The notes beneath the pieces were generated by a model. It made no database searches. It saw nothing but the letters and a program-made list of their open reading frames with translations, and was not told the DNA's origin. From the NCBI RefSeq assembly GCF_003149375.1, contig NZ_QFWH01000007.1:62001-126000 (forward strand): 64,000 nucleotides of DNA. The letters run 5' to 3'. The DNA is from Vampirovibrio chlorellavorus (GTDB lineage: Bacteria; Cyanobacteriota; Vampirovibrionia; Vampirovibrionales; Vampirovibrionaceae). The translations under genes were made by a program, and so were the position numbers. Numbering within the stretch: the stretch's first letter is position 1; every line of letters begins with the position of its first letter. Below are positions 37,421-43,640 of this stretch, one piece after another.

Positions 37421-37779
37421 TGTCAGGCGGCGGATCAAAAAGCTCTAGCAAGTCGAATACTACGACAAGCACGTCCAGCACCACCCAACAACAGGATCAA
37501 CGGGTGGCGGCTACTGATGCCGGGATTGCTATTGGGCCAAACACCACAGGTACTATAAACATTTCCCAATTGCCGCCTGAAGCTGGCACGATTTTACAGG
37601 GGTTTTTAGACCTCACGCAAATGGCCCTGGAAACGGCTGCCGGTGCCGGACAGGTTGCAGTGGATACCCAGGCCCAATTGAACGAGACGCAGGCCTCAAC
37701 CGCTCAAAACAATCAGCGGCTTATCTGGGTGAGTTTAGCCGTATTGGCGGCTGTATATGTCTTTAAGGGGGAATTCTAA
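37420..37779 (+). CDS. Prophage Ser/Thr-rich C-terminally anchored protein
   Basis: 119 residues from ATG 37420 (TAATG coupling). A Ser/Thr/Gln-rich N-terminus (1-25), a helical middle, and one membrane helix near the end (LIWVSLAVLAAVYVF). The stop overlaps the next start at 37779. Confidence 0.65.
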   Translation: MSGGGSKSSSKSNTTTSTSSTTQQQDQRVAATDAGIAIGPNTTGTINISQLPPEAGTILQGFLDLTQMALETAAGAGQVAVDTQAQLNETQASTAQNNQRLIWVSLAVLAAVYVFKGEF

Positions 37780-38339
37780 TGGGTATCGCATATTTAGAGT
37801 ACACCGGCACGTTGACGGCCAATCAAATTCAGAAAGTGCCTTTGGCCGGAAAGTCCCTGGCGATTTTGTCCCTGAGCGGCTCCCTAAAATTACAGGTGGA
37901 TTCCAACGAAACCACGAATATTCGCGCAGGGATGACTTTCAAGTTGCCCGATGGGTTTGAAGAACTGTTTTTTCAGGAGACGGCCGGGGCCGCTGCCAGT
38001 TTTACCATTGCCGTTTCAGAGGGCGATATTTTTGACAACCGTTTAACCGTCAGTTCTACCCTGAATACAAAATCGGGCGATACCCTGAATAACCCGGCTG
38101 CCGTGTCCGTGGGGACAGGGGCGACCGCTATTGTGGCCCTGGACGCAACCCGAAATTCTGTTGAGATTTTCAATAACGATACCGTAAAAACTTTGTACAT
38201 TGGTGGAGCTGCTGTAACAACGGCCACTGGACGGCCTGTGTTGCCGCAAACGTCCATCGCACTGGATTCAGGGGCGGCTATTTACGGTATTTCGCCATCT
38301 GGCACAATTGATACCAGAGTGTTGGAGCTGAAAAACTAA
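37779..38339 (+). CDS. Prophage beta-rich protein, probable vertex or spike component
   Basis: 186 residues, almost all predicted beta-strand, with no membrane helix. The N-terminal half ends SEGDIFDNRLTVSS, a phrase resembling receptor-binding or vertex proteins of other phages (pattern G-x-x-x-D-N-R-L). The C-terminal half (about 95-186) looks like a separate small beta domain. By position it would suit a capsid vertex or spike role. Inference only. Confidence 0.62.
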   Translation: MGIAYLEYTGTLTANQIQKVPLAGKSLAILSLSGSLKLQVDSNETTNIRAGMTFKLPDGFEELFFQETAGAAASFTIAVSEGDIFDNRLTVSSTLNTKSGDTLNNPAAVSVGTGATAIVALDATRNSVEIFNNDTVKTLYIGGAAVTTATGRPVLPQTSIALDSGAAIYGISPSGTIDTRVLELKN

Positions 38340-38707
38340 TGGGAATTAGAGGATCAGGCGCAAGAGCTGTATTTTCAAAAACTTACACAAGCCCGGAGCA
38401 AATCATTACGTCCGGCGGCGCTTTAACGCTGGCTCACGGCCTGGGAGAGCGGCCAAAATCATTAAGATTCACTCTGGTTTGCAATGCGGCAAATATCAAT
38501 TATTCAATTGGGGATGAAGTGGATCTTGATTCTGTTAGGCGCGAAAATAGTATCAATGGCGGGCTTTCAGTCGTTGTTGATGCAACGAATATTTATATCC
38601 GTTATGGCTCAAATGCCACTGTTTTTTTGTTACTGAATAAAAGCACCGGTGTAGGTACGGATATCACCAATAGCAATTGGCGATTGGTAGTGAGGGCTTT
38701 CGCATGA
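38339..38707 (+). CDS. Prophage beta-rich virion protein, possible host-binding domain
   Basis: 122 residues, coupled by TAATG to the previous gene. The segment GGALTLAHGLGERPKSLRF and the regularly spaced strands resemble small beta-sandwich domains found in phage fibres and lectin-like proteins. No catalytic residues. The reading frame overlaps the next gene by 4 bp. Confidence 0.6.
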   Translation: MGIRGSGARAVFSKTYTSPEQIITSGGALTLAHGLGERPKSLRFTLVCNAANINYSIGDEVDLDSVRRENSINGGLSVVVDATNIYIRYGSNATVFLLLNKSTGVGTDITNSNWRLVVRAFA

Positions 38708-38886
38708 CCACGAAGTTTTTTGTTGATGAGAGTGGAAAGTACCTGGGCGGTTGGGATACGCCCGAATCAGAGTATCCACCTGGCGCTATTGAAATTCCTG
38801 CACCGCCTGAACACGGGGCGGATGTTCTGCTGAAAAATGGAACCTGGGATACTTCGGGAAGGCCGGTGGACAATGAGCCTGCTTGA
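38704..38886 (+). CDS. Prophage small acidic protein
   Basis: 60 residues. Acidic and Pro-rich (GGWDTPESEYPPGAIEIPAPPEHGADV), close in style to the C-terminal pieces of phage fibre-assembly chaperones. It sits between the putative host-binding protein and the peptidase gene, overlapping both. Confidence 0.62.
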   Translation: MTTKFFVDESGKYLGGWDTPESEYPPGAIEIPAPPEHGADVLLKNGTWDTSGRPVDNEPA

Positions 38887-39985
38887 TGAACCGATCGACT
38901 TACCAAGCACAGAGGAATTGCTCTCTGTTCCCGTATTGGCGGGGGCCGGGTTCGGTCTTTTTGCCGCTTATTCTGTGTTCAAAACCCCTTCGCTTGCTCA
39001 GATGCTGGGCCTCTCTATGTTGGGTGGCCTGGGTGGGTTTTACCTTAACCCTGTTTTGGTCTCTGGCCCGCCTGCCCCTAGAACACCCAACCCCGCCCCT
39101 TCCCCGGTGCCTGCCGTGCCAGAGATCCGGGTACCAAGCTTGCCCACCCTGGATTTTGGCGGGTTTTTCCAAGGCGCCTTGGATACCGTCCAGGACGCCA
39201 TTGAAAACGTTTTACCGCCCACCACTGCCGATACAGGAGGAAAGCCTGTGACCATTGCCCCTGGCTCCATTATGAACCCCGAAACGGCCTACGCTTTAAT
39301 CCAGCAAGGCAAATATGCCACACACGTTCGCTATGCCAAGATGAGCCGGTATTATCAGTGGAAAGACTGTATTGAGCCACTTCTAGCGCCTGTTGGTGCC
39401 TCCAGAGCAAAGCAAGTAGCCTTAGAAACCCTGAAAAATTCGGCAAAACTGGCTAGCTATTTGGATATTGTTTGCGATCGTTCCACTAAAAGCAAAATTA
39501 CCGCTAACTCCTGGATCCGTATTCAACAGAAAAGTAGTTTCCATACTTCTGGAAAAGCTGCTGACCTAGGCGGAAGTCTTACTTTTGAATATATTACAGG
39601 ACCCTTATTGAGAGCTGCTAGAAGCGTACAGGGTATCAATATTGGGATTCCTACAGTTAGAAATCATCGTTCGCTCCATATTGATATTGGTTTTAGAGCT
39701 GGATCGCCAGCTGGGAAGCCTCAATTTACTTTCATTGATAATGGAAGTTACGGGGGCGGCGACAAATGGAATGAGATTCTTCCTCCGCCAGGTGGGTCTC
39801 AAAAACCTGTTGTTAAAACCACTGCAAAAGCGTCTATTTTACCCAAGGCGGGCTCCATTGCGGTGCCAACGGCACCCAAGCCTAGGCCTTTGCCCTTTAT
39901 CCCTATTCCCGTTTTTGCACCGGCTCCCGCGCCGCCTGCTTATGGCCCTGGGGATGTTTCCGGTTCCATTATTCGATACAACTGA
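38873..39985 (+). CDS. Prophage membrane-anchored M15-like peptidoglycan peptidase
   Basis: 370 residues. Two hydrophobic segments (about 20-36 and 43-60) precede a Pro-rich linker. The catalytic domain shows the M15 zinc signature: H224-x6-D231 in SFHTSGKAADL, and H269-x-D271 in SLHIDIGF. Such enzymes cut peptide bonds in peptidoglycan stems. The membrane anchor and late-operon position suggest a virion enzyme that opens the wall at entry, or an exit lysin. A second Pro-rich stretch forms the tail. Confidence 0.75.
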   Translation: MSLLDEPIDLPSTEELLSVPVLAGAGFGLFAAYSVFKTPSLAQMLGLSMLGGLGGFYLNPVLVSGPPAPRTPNPAPSPVPAVPEIRVPSLPTLDFGGFFQGALDTVQDAIENVLPPTTADTGGKPVTIAPGSIMNPETAYALIQQGKYATHVRYAKMSRYYQWKDCIEPLLAPVGASRAKQVALETLKNSAKLASYLDIVCDRSTKSKITANSWIRIQQKSSFHTSGKAADLGGSLTFEYITGPLLRAARSVQGINIGIPTVRNHRSLHIDIGFRAGSPAGKPQFTFIDNGSYGGGDKWNEILPPPGGSQKPVVKTTAKASILPKAGSIAVPTAPKPRPLPFIPIPVFAPAPAPPAYGPGDVSGSIIRYN

Positions 39986-39996
39986 GGAGAAAAACA

Positions 39997-40221
39997 ATGG
40001 CTGCTTTAGTCCCTTTTATCGTGCCCGGCCTTGCGGCCATTGGCGGCTTTTCCATCCTGCAAACCGGCTCTCAGGCGGTGGGCGGGATGACCAACCCCGG
40101 CGGTGGTACCCAGGCCAGCCAAAACGGCGGCTTTTTTGATCGCCTGGATACCCTGACAACCCTTTTACTCATTGGTGGCGTGTTATTTCTGGTTGTAGAA
40201 GGAAAGAAGGCTCTCAAATGA
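39997..40221 (+). CDS. Prophage two-segment membrane protein
   Basis: 74 residues behind GAGGAG. Hydrophobic segments at about 2-20 (AALVPFIVPGLAAIGGFSIL) and 52-67 (LTTLLLIGGVLFLVVEG), joined by a Gly-rich loop. Could be a virion membrane protein or a holin. Confidence 0.65.
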   Translation: MAALVPFIVPGLAAIGGFSILQTGSQAVGGMTNPGGGTQASQNGGFFDRLDTLTTLLLIGGVLFLVVEGKKALK

Positions 40222-40337
40222 ACGACAAATATCTGACTTACGCGGCAATCTTCGCCTTGGGCTTTTTAACCCACAATTTTGTAGTGCAACAGCAAACACT
40301 GGGGACCATTTCCGGCTGGTTCAACTGGAACCGGTAA
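40218..40337 (+). CDS. Prophage mini membrane protein, 39 residues
   Basis: Starts at ATG 40218 inside the previous stop (ATGA). One hydrophobic stretch (YLTYAAIFALGFLTHNFVV) and a Trp-containing tail. Stop overlaps the next start. Confidence 0.6.
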   Translation: MNDKYLTYAAIFALGFLTHNFVVQQQTLGTISGWFNWNR

Positions 40338-40492
40338 TGCTGGTTTGGTGGCAAAACGTTCTGATTGGCTTGAGTGCTGGCCTATCCTGTGGACTAGCTA
40401 CTGTTGTAGTACTTAAGAACGATCTGAAATGGCTGGCTTGGCGCCTGGATCGTGTGGAAAAACGAGTTGAGGAACTGGAAAGGAAACTATGA
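40337..40492 (+). CDS. Prophage membrane protein with C-terminal coiled coil, 51 residues
   Basis: TAATG coupling at 40337. Membrane helix at 5-26 (WQNVLIGLSAGLSCGLATVVVL), then a charged heptad-like helix (WRLDRVEKRVEELERKL). The layout resembles small phage proteins that accompany lysis genes. Function unknown. Confidence 0.6.
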   Translation: MLVWWQNVLIGLSAGLSCGLATVVVLKNDLKWLAWRLDRVEKRVEELERKL

Positions 40493-40677
40493 GTATTAAT
40501 TTTTTTTCGTTCGAGCCTGCGGTTATCAATATCATTACAAGCGTTGTTGCTACCGCTTCCGCTGTGGCTGCGTTCACACCAAACAAGCACGACGATGCTG
40601 CAATGATATTTGTGAGGAAAGTTGTGGATTTTCTGGCTTTCAACTGGGGCAATGCCGCCAATGCGAAACGTCGATAA
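40489..40677 (+). CDS. Prophage small membrane protein, holin-neighbour type
   Basis: 62 residues. A hydrophobic segment (about 10-30, AVINIITSVVATASAVAAF) and a tail reading TPNKHDDAAMIFVRKVVDFLAFNWGNA. A similar TP-K-DD ... R-K-x-x-D-x-x-A-x-N-x-G-N-A tail occurs in small proteins of many tailed phages near lysis genes, as far as I recall. The role is not established. Confidence 0.62.
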   Translation: MSINFFSFEPAVINIITSVVATASAVAAFTPNKHDDAAMIFVRKVVDFLAFNWGNAANAKRR

Positions 40678-40855
40678 ACAATGGCTTGGGGTCGGCCTGA
40701 TTATTGCCGCCCTGGTGCTAATGGGGCGGCGTGGCCAAACCAATACCACACCGCTTCGGCCTGAAGCCATTGGGTGGGGGTACATCCGCACCCCCGATAA
40801 TAATAGTGGATCCGGTGGGCTGATAAAAACCGGAATTAGTTATACTCAGTATTAA
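40661..40855 (+). CDS. Prophage small membrane protein
   Basis: 64 residues from ATG 40661, which lies within the end of the previous gene. Hydrophobic segment at about 8-20 (WLGVGLIIAALVLMG), then RRG and a polar tail. Start could also be 40652. Confidence 0.58.
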   Translation: MRNVDKQWLGVGLIIAALVLMGRRGQTNTTPLRPEAIGWGYIRTPDNNSGSGGLIKTGISYTQY

Positions 40856-40869
40856 GGAGGTGATGCGGT

Positions 40870-41043
40870 ATGCCACGAGACCCCAAAACAGGGCAATTTG
40901 TAAAAAAAAACGACCAAAGCAACGCAGGCGCGGATGATGCCGTGACGGAGGCTGCTAATCCGCCCAAAAAACGGATTGGCTTTTACAATGTGCGGCACGA
41001 TGAATTTGTACAGCAAGGAATCCGGCTTCCGTTCGACTCCTAA
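40870..41043 (+). CDS. Prophage small basic/acidic soluble protein
   Basis: 57 residues, preceded by a full-length AAGGAGGTGAT ribosome-binding site, the best in the window. Polar throughout (MPRDPKTGQFVKK at the start), no membrane segment. It is the last gene of the rightward operon. Function unknown. Confidence 0.62.
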   Translation: MPRDPKTGQFVKKNDQSNAGADDAVTEAANPPKKRIGFYNVRHDEFVQQGIRLPFDS

Positions 41044-41065
41044 CCTACCCTGGCAATGTAACGAT

Positions 41066-41094
41066 ACCGGCCTCCACAGGCCGGTTTTTCTTTT
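41066..41094 (+). terminator. Terminator of the prophage rightward operon
   Basis: Perfect 8-bp stem ACCGGCCT (41066-41073) with AGGCCGGT (41078-41085), followed by TTTTCTTTT. Confidence 0.88.
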
Positions 41095-41146
41095 ATGTTA
41101 TGATTTACAGTACTTTTAAAACCTTTAATTTAAATACCAAATATTT

Positions 41147-41181
41147 TGCCCGCCCCGTTTACCGGATGCGGGCATTTTTTT
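41147..41181. terminator. Second terminator between convergent prophage operons
   Basis: TGCCCGC (41147-41153) pairs with GCGGGCA (41168-41174), followed by seven T. It lies between the two convergent operons and is best for rightward transcription. Confidence 0.75.
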
Positions 41182-41212
41182 GTTTCAGGTATCGTAAGCC
41201 CTGAAAACAATT

Positions 41213-41437
41213 TCAGGGGCCTTCTTGGGCCTGTGATTTTTGCCGTAAACCGATTGGCCGGTCATTTCCCTGCATAGTCTGCACCTGGGAATTGAGTGAT
41301 ATTGTCCAGTTTAAAAAAGCACCTATGATTATTCCTATAACCAGAGCAACTCCTGCCAACTGGTAAGAGCTTTGCTGAACATTGCCGATAGTTTCGTAAC
41401 AGGAGCTTTCCGTAACAAGTCCCAATATTCCAAGCAT
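41213..41437 (-). CDS. Prophage small membrane protein, leftward operon
   Basis: 74 residues, start behind AGGGA. One central membrane helix (about 28-46, LAGVALVIGIIIGAFLNW). Last gene of the leftward operon, directly after a signal-peptide protein. A holin or immunity role is possible but unsupported. Confidence 0.6.
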   Translation of the reverse strand: MLGILGLVTESSCYETIGNVQQSSYQLAGVALVIGIIIGAFLNWTISLNSQVQTMQGNDRPIGLRQKSQAQEGP

Positions 41438-41450
41438 CTTATATCCCTAT

Positions 41451-41720
41451 TCAATCGCTACAGGTAGGAACCAAAATGTGTTCCAGTTTTTCAAAGGCTG
41501 AACGACACTTGGAATTGCTTTTCCCGTATTTATCTTCACATTCATGAATTTCTCGAAGCTGGTTTTGTGCTTGCTCAATAGTTGTTTGAAAGCCTGCAAT
41601 CTCTTGACGTAAAACCATATTTTCATTTTTTAGGCTGGTTTCCGCCCAAGCGAAACCGGACAGCATGACCACAACCAGGGCGGCAACAATGCGGGAAACC
41701 ATATTACTTTTAAACTCCAT
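41451..41720 (-). CDS. Prophage exported coiled-coil protein
   Basis: 89 residues from ATG 41720 (AGGTGG nine bases upstream; TTG 41726 is less likely). Signal peptide or anchor at about 7-26 (VSRIVAALVVVMLSGFAWAE), then a coiled coil (LKNENMVLRQEIAGFQTTIE) and three Cys in the C-terminal third. The plan, N-terminal anchor plus periplasmic coiled coil, resembles an inner-membrane spanin. That is inference. Confidence 0.62.
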   Translation of the reverse strand: MEFKSNMVSRIVAALVVVMLSGFAWAETSLKNENMVLRQEIAGFQTTIEQAQNQLREIHECEDKYGKSNSKCRSAFEKLEHILVPTCSD

Positions 41721-41805
41721 AATCAAATACCACCTGCATTATGGATCAGTTTAAAAAAAAGAAAAGGGGGGACTTTTTATATCCCCCCGCAGAAGTGTAT
41801 TGTGA

Positions 41806-42027
41806 TTACGGAAACCGTTGTTTTTCCCTGTGGATGCGGGCGTTTCGGCTTACTTCGGCAGGGTCAAAGTCTCTCAATTTCTGGATTGTGCCATCGTTCG
41901 GTTTGCCGTGTCGGAAAAGGGTTAGCTGATTCCCTCCGGAATATCCGCATACCGGGCACCGAAATGCGGCAAGGCTTTTGGCGAACACCTCCGTATGACA
42001 TTCAGGGCATCGGTAAATATCAGTCAC
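41806..42027 (-). CDS. Prophage zinc-ribbon protein
   Basis: 73 residues from GTG 42027, six bases after AGGAGG. A zinc ribbon is formed by CPEC (about 7-10) and CPVC (about 23-26) in YRCPECHTEVFAKSL and FRCPVCGYSGG. The rest is basic. Candidate nucleic-acid-binding or regulatory protein. The start overlaps the end of the previous gene by 8 bp. Confidence 0.65.
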   Translation of the reverse strand: MTDIYRCPECHTEVFAKSLAAFRCPVCGYSGGNQLTLFRHGKPNDGTIQKLRDFDPAEVSRNARIHREKQRFP

Positions 42028-42175
42028 TCGGCACCTCCTGAACATCAAAGAAGAACTCATCTTCCGGTAATACCGTTTTTGCAGCCCTAATCCAAGCCTC
42101 GGCCTGCTCCTTAGTGCCAAAACTCCCGGTCGATTGTACGGATTTTACCATTGCACTGATGACCACCTGGAACAT
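42020..42175 (-). CDS. Prophage small protein, leftward operon
   Basis: 51 residues (MFQVVISAMVKSVQSTGSFG at the start, then an acidic end DEFFFDVQEVPSD). Coupled by TAATG to the gene before it. It shares the MF-x-V start and EVP end with its neighbour at 42175-42348, so they may be paralogues. No domain recognised. Confidence 0.6.
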   Translation of the reverse strand: MFQVVISAMVKSVQSTGSFGTKEQAEAWIRAAKTVLPEDEFFFDVQEVPSD

Positions 42176-42348
42176 TACGGCACCTCCCGGACTTCAAAAC
42201 GGATGCCCAACATTGCGTTATAGCCCCGGTAATTATTGTTTGCACCGTTTACCCAGCCTTCAGCAATGTATTTGTTCTCAAATTCCCGGATGGGAAACCA
42301 TTGCTCGCTGATTCCGGGCTGTCGGATGTTCATATAAACGGCAAACAT
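42175..42348 (-). CDS. Prophage small protein, leftward operon
   Basis: 57 residues (MFAVYMNIRQPGISEQWFPI at the start; ends RFEVREVP). Starts directly after the stop of the 141-residue gene. The GGGAGGTG inside its last codons serves as ribosome-binding site for the next gene. No domain recognised. Confidence 0.6.
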   Translation of the reverse strand: MFAVYMNIRQPGISEQWFPIREFENKYIAEGWVNGANNNYRGYNAMLGIRFEVREVP

Positions 42349-42774
42349 TTACTGAGCCTCCCGGATGCCGATTTCACCCCGGATTCTGTCCACTTCCCGC
42401 AACCGGTTTTCGTGGTTGCGGAAGTAGGAAGCGCCCGCGTATTTTTCCAGTATCGGGCGGCGGGGATCACGAGCCATTGAGATTAGCATATTCACGGCCC
42501 GTTTCTTGCAGGCGGCTTCATCGTCGGTATATTGGCCCGTTTGGCTGGTACGGAAATACCAGGGACTGCTTTCCCATATCGACACAATAAAGTCGCAAAC
42601 CCGCTTGATATGCGGTATCCGGTCAACACCTCCCGCGCTTTGGATGAGGCGGAAAGCGCCTTGTGGCCCGAAATCGAGAACCAACGTGGCAGCCTTAAAA
42701 GACCTGTCACGGTTGACTAAATCGATTATGTACCGTGCTGGAACCAGTGTATCATTTGCTCTTCGGCTTGTCAT
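42349..42774 (-). CDS. Prophage protein of unknown function, first gene of leftward operon
   Basis: 141 residues from ATG 42774 (AAAGGA upstream). Mostly helical, with many Arg and aromatic residues (VPARYIIDLVNRDRSF, SIWESSPWYFRTSQTG, RNHENRLREVDRIRGE). No helix-turn-helix, HUH, or recombinase active-site pattern is visible. As the first and largest gene of the early-type operon, it is the best candidate for a replication or control protein, but this is position-based guesswork. Confidence 0.6.
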   Translation of the reverse strand: MTSRRANDTLVPARYIIDLVNRDRSFKAATLVLDFGPQGAFRLIQSAGGVDRIPHIKRVCDFIVSIWESSPWYFRTSQTGQYTDDEAACKKRAVNMLISMARDPRRPILEKYAGASYFRNHENRLREVDRIRGEIGIREAQ

Positions 42775-43100
42775 TGACGAAAATCCTTTTAAAATCACAA
42801 TACTGACTGAATCTCTAGAAGCGGCTTCTAGCTAGTGGGTAGCCGATCAGCCATCTATACCTTCTAAATAACCCCTGCAAAGGGTCTAGATGGTCTAGAA
42901 AGTATATAGACCGGCGCGGCGCTTATTTTTTGGAAAATTGCGCAGCAAAAAGCTTCCGGGGCTTTTGCGGCAATCTCCGGGTGCGTTAAATTCGGGCGGC
43001 AAAAATTCAGGCCTGAAAATCAAGCCGCCTATATTCTGCGGATTCAAATCTTACGGTAAATCTGATAGCATGCAGTCCGCCGCTACGGTAGACCAAAAAT
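42775..43100. promoter_or_regulatory. Prophage control region rich in CTAG operators
   Basis: Upstream of the leftward operon. A 17-bp near-palindrome CTAGAAGC-G-GCTTCTAG (42815-42831) and two GGTCTAGA boxes (42883-42890 and 42892-42899) are seen. The second box forms an inverted repeat with TAGACC (42907-42912). Five CTAG tetranucleotides occur in 85 bp. TACGG motifs at 43052, 43084 and 43102 echo those at the left end. No gene seen. Confidence 0.55.
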
Positions 43101-43640
43101 CTACGGGGATGGCGAACGAGACATAAGTTCTAGCAGATCTACCTCATAACGTTTATTGCCGTCCAAATCGTACTCCTCTACAACCATTGGTTCGGTAGGC
43201 CGACCCTTAGTGTCGAGTTGGTTCATCAACGTCCGATAATATATATTATGTTCCGACGGGGTTAAATTTTGGTTCAGGGCATCGAAGCAAGGAAGTGCTA
43301 AAACCTGAGGCAAAAATCGCATGATCTCAATGGACTGTTCCACCGCTACTATAGAGAGTGTTACAGGGGAAAGGGCCACAGGGCCCATGGGTGTTTCTAC
43401 CCCTGCCCGGTGACGCAACAATTCGTTGATGAGGGCCCAGGAATTGTAGCCCATGCCGTAGCAAGCATCCAGAATGCGGATTTCCCCGGTCTTTTGGGCC
43501 TTATCCAACAGCCCGGAGGGCATTACGTAGTTGTTGACTGCCTCCGTGTAAGCGCCGGCCCGGTTGTGGCACAACTGCCCCACCGCCACATCCAGGCAGG
43601 AAAGCGAACCATCGGCTGTCTGAATCAGTTCATAAGTCAT
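43101..43640 (-). pseudogene. MnmC-like tRNA methyltransferase, N-terminal part fused to prophage end
   Basis: Host codons run from ATG 43640 to 43247 and include the SAM-binding motif I, ILDACYGMGYNSWALI. The frame then passes through the attachment core and ends in 33 prophage-encoded codons (from RPTEPMVV). The methyltransferase signature of the C-terminal part is left behind at 32494-33086. MnmC-like enzymes methylate the wobble uridine modification of some tRNAs. The interrupted gene should be inactive while the phage is integrated. Confidence 0.85.
43211..43255. repeat. Prophage attachment site, right copy, dif-like
   Basis: Imperfect direct repeat of 33051-33095, perfect core 43219-43246. 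Positions 43229-43256 resemble a dif site: ACGTCCGATAA, a TATATA centre and TTATGTT. The 14-mer AATATATATTATGT is identical to the B. subtilis dif as I remember it. Confidence 0.88.

Larger units (their letters stand above)
33059..43246. mobile_element. Corticovirus-like tailless prophage, 10,160 bp
   Basis: The repeat cores are exactly 10,160 bp apart, close to the 10,079 bp of corticovirus PM2 as I recall it. Inside are a P2-like double-jelly-roll capsid protein (35043), an FtsK/HerA packaging ATPase (34066), an M15-like peptidase (38873) and many single-span membrane proteins, all in one rightward operon; six small genes run leftward. No terminase, portal or tail gene is present, which excludes a tailed phage. 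No recombinase or replication protein is recognisable. The ends are AT-rich, unlike the host DNA. All long genes are intact, so it may be functional. Confidence 0.82.

Noticed and set aside
42938-43126. 62-codon + strand frame in the prophage control region
   Set aside because: TTG start with a weak ribosome-binding site, no protein-like pattern, and it overlaps the operators and the phage end of the methyltransferase fusion.
33059-43246. Filamentous (inovirus) prophage, suggested by the dif-like site and many tiny membrane proteins
   Set aside because: The ATPase has packaging-type motifs, not Zot type, there is no replication initiator or pIII-like protein, and a 306-residue beta-rich capsid protein is present.
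33059-43246. Remnant of a tailed phage
   Set aside because: No terminase, portal, tail tube, tape-measure or baseplate gene, and the genes are compact with overlapping codons rather than decayed.
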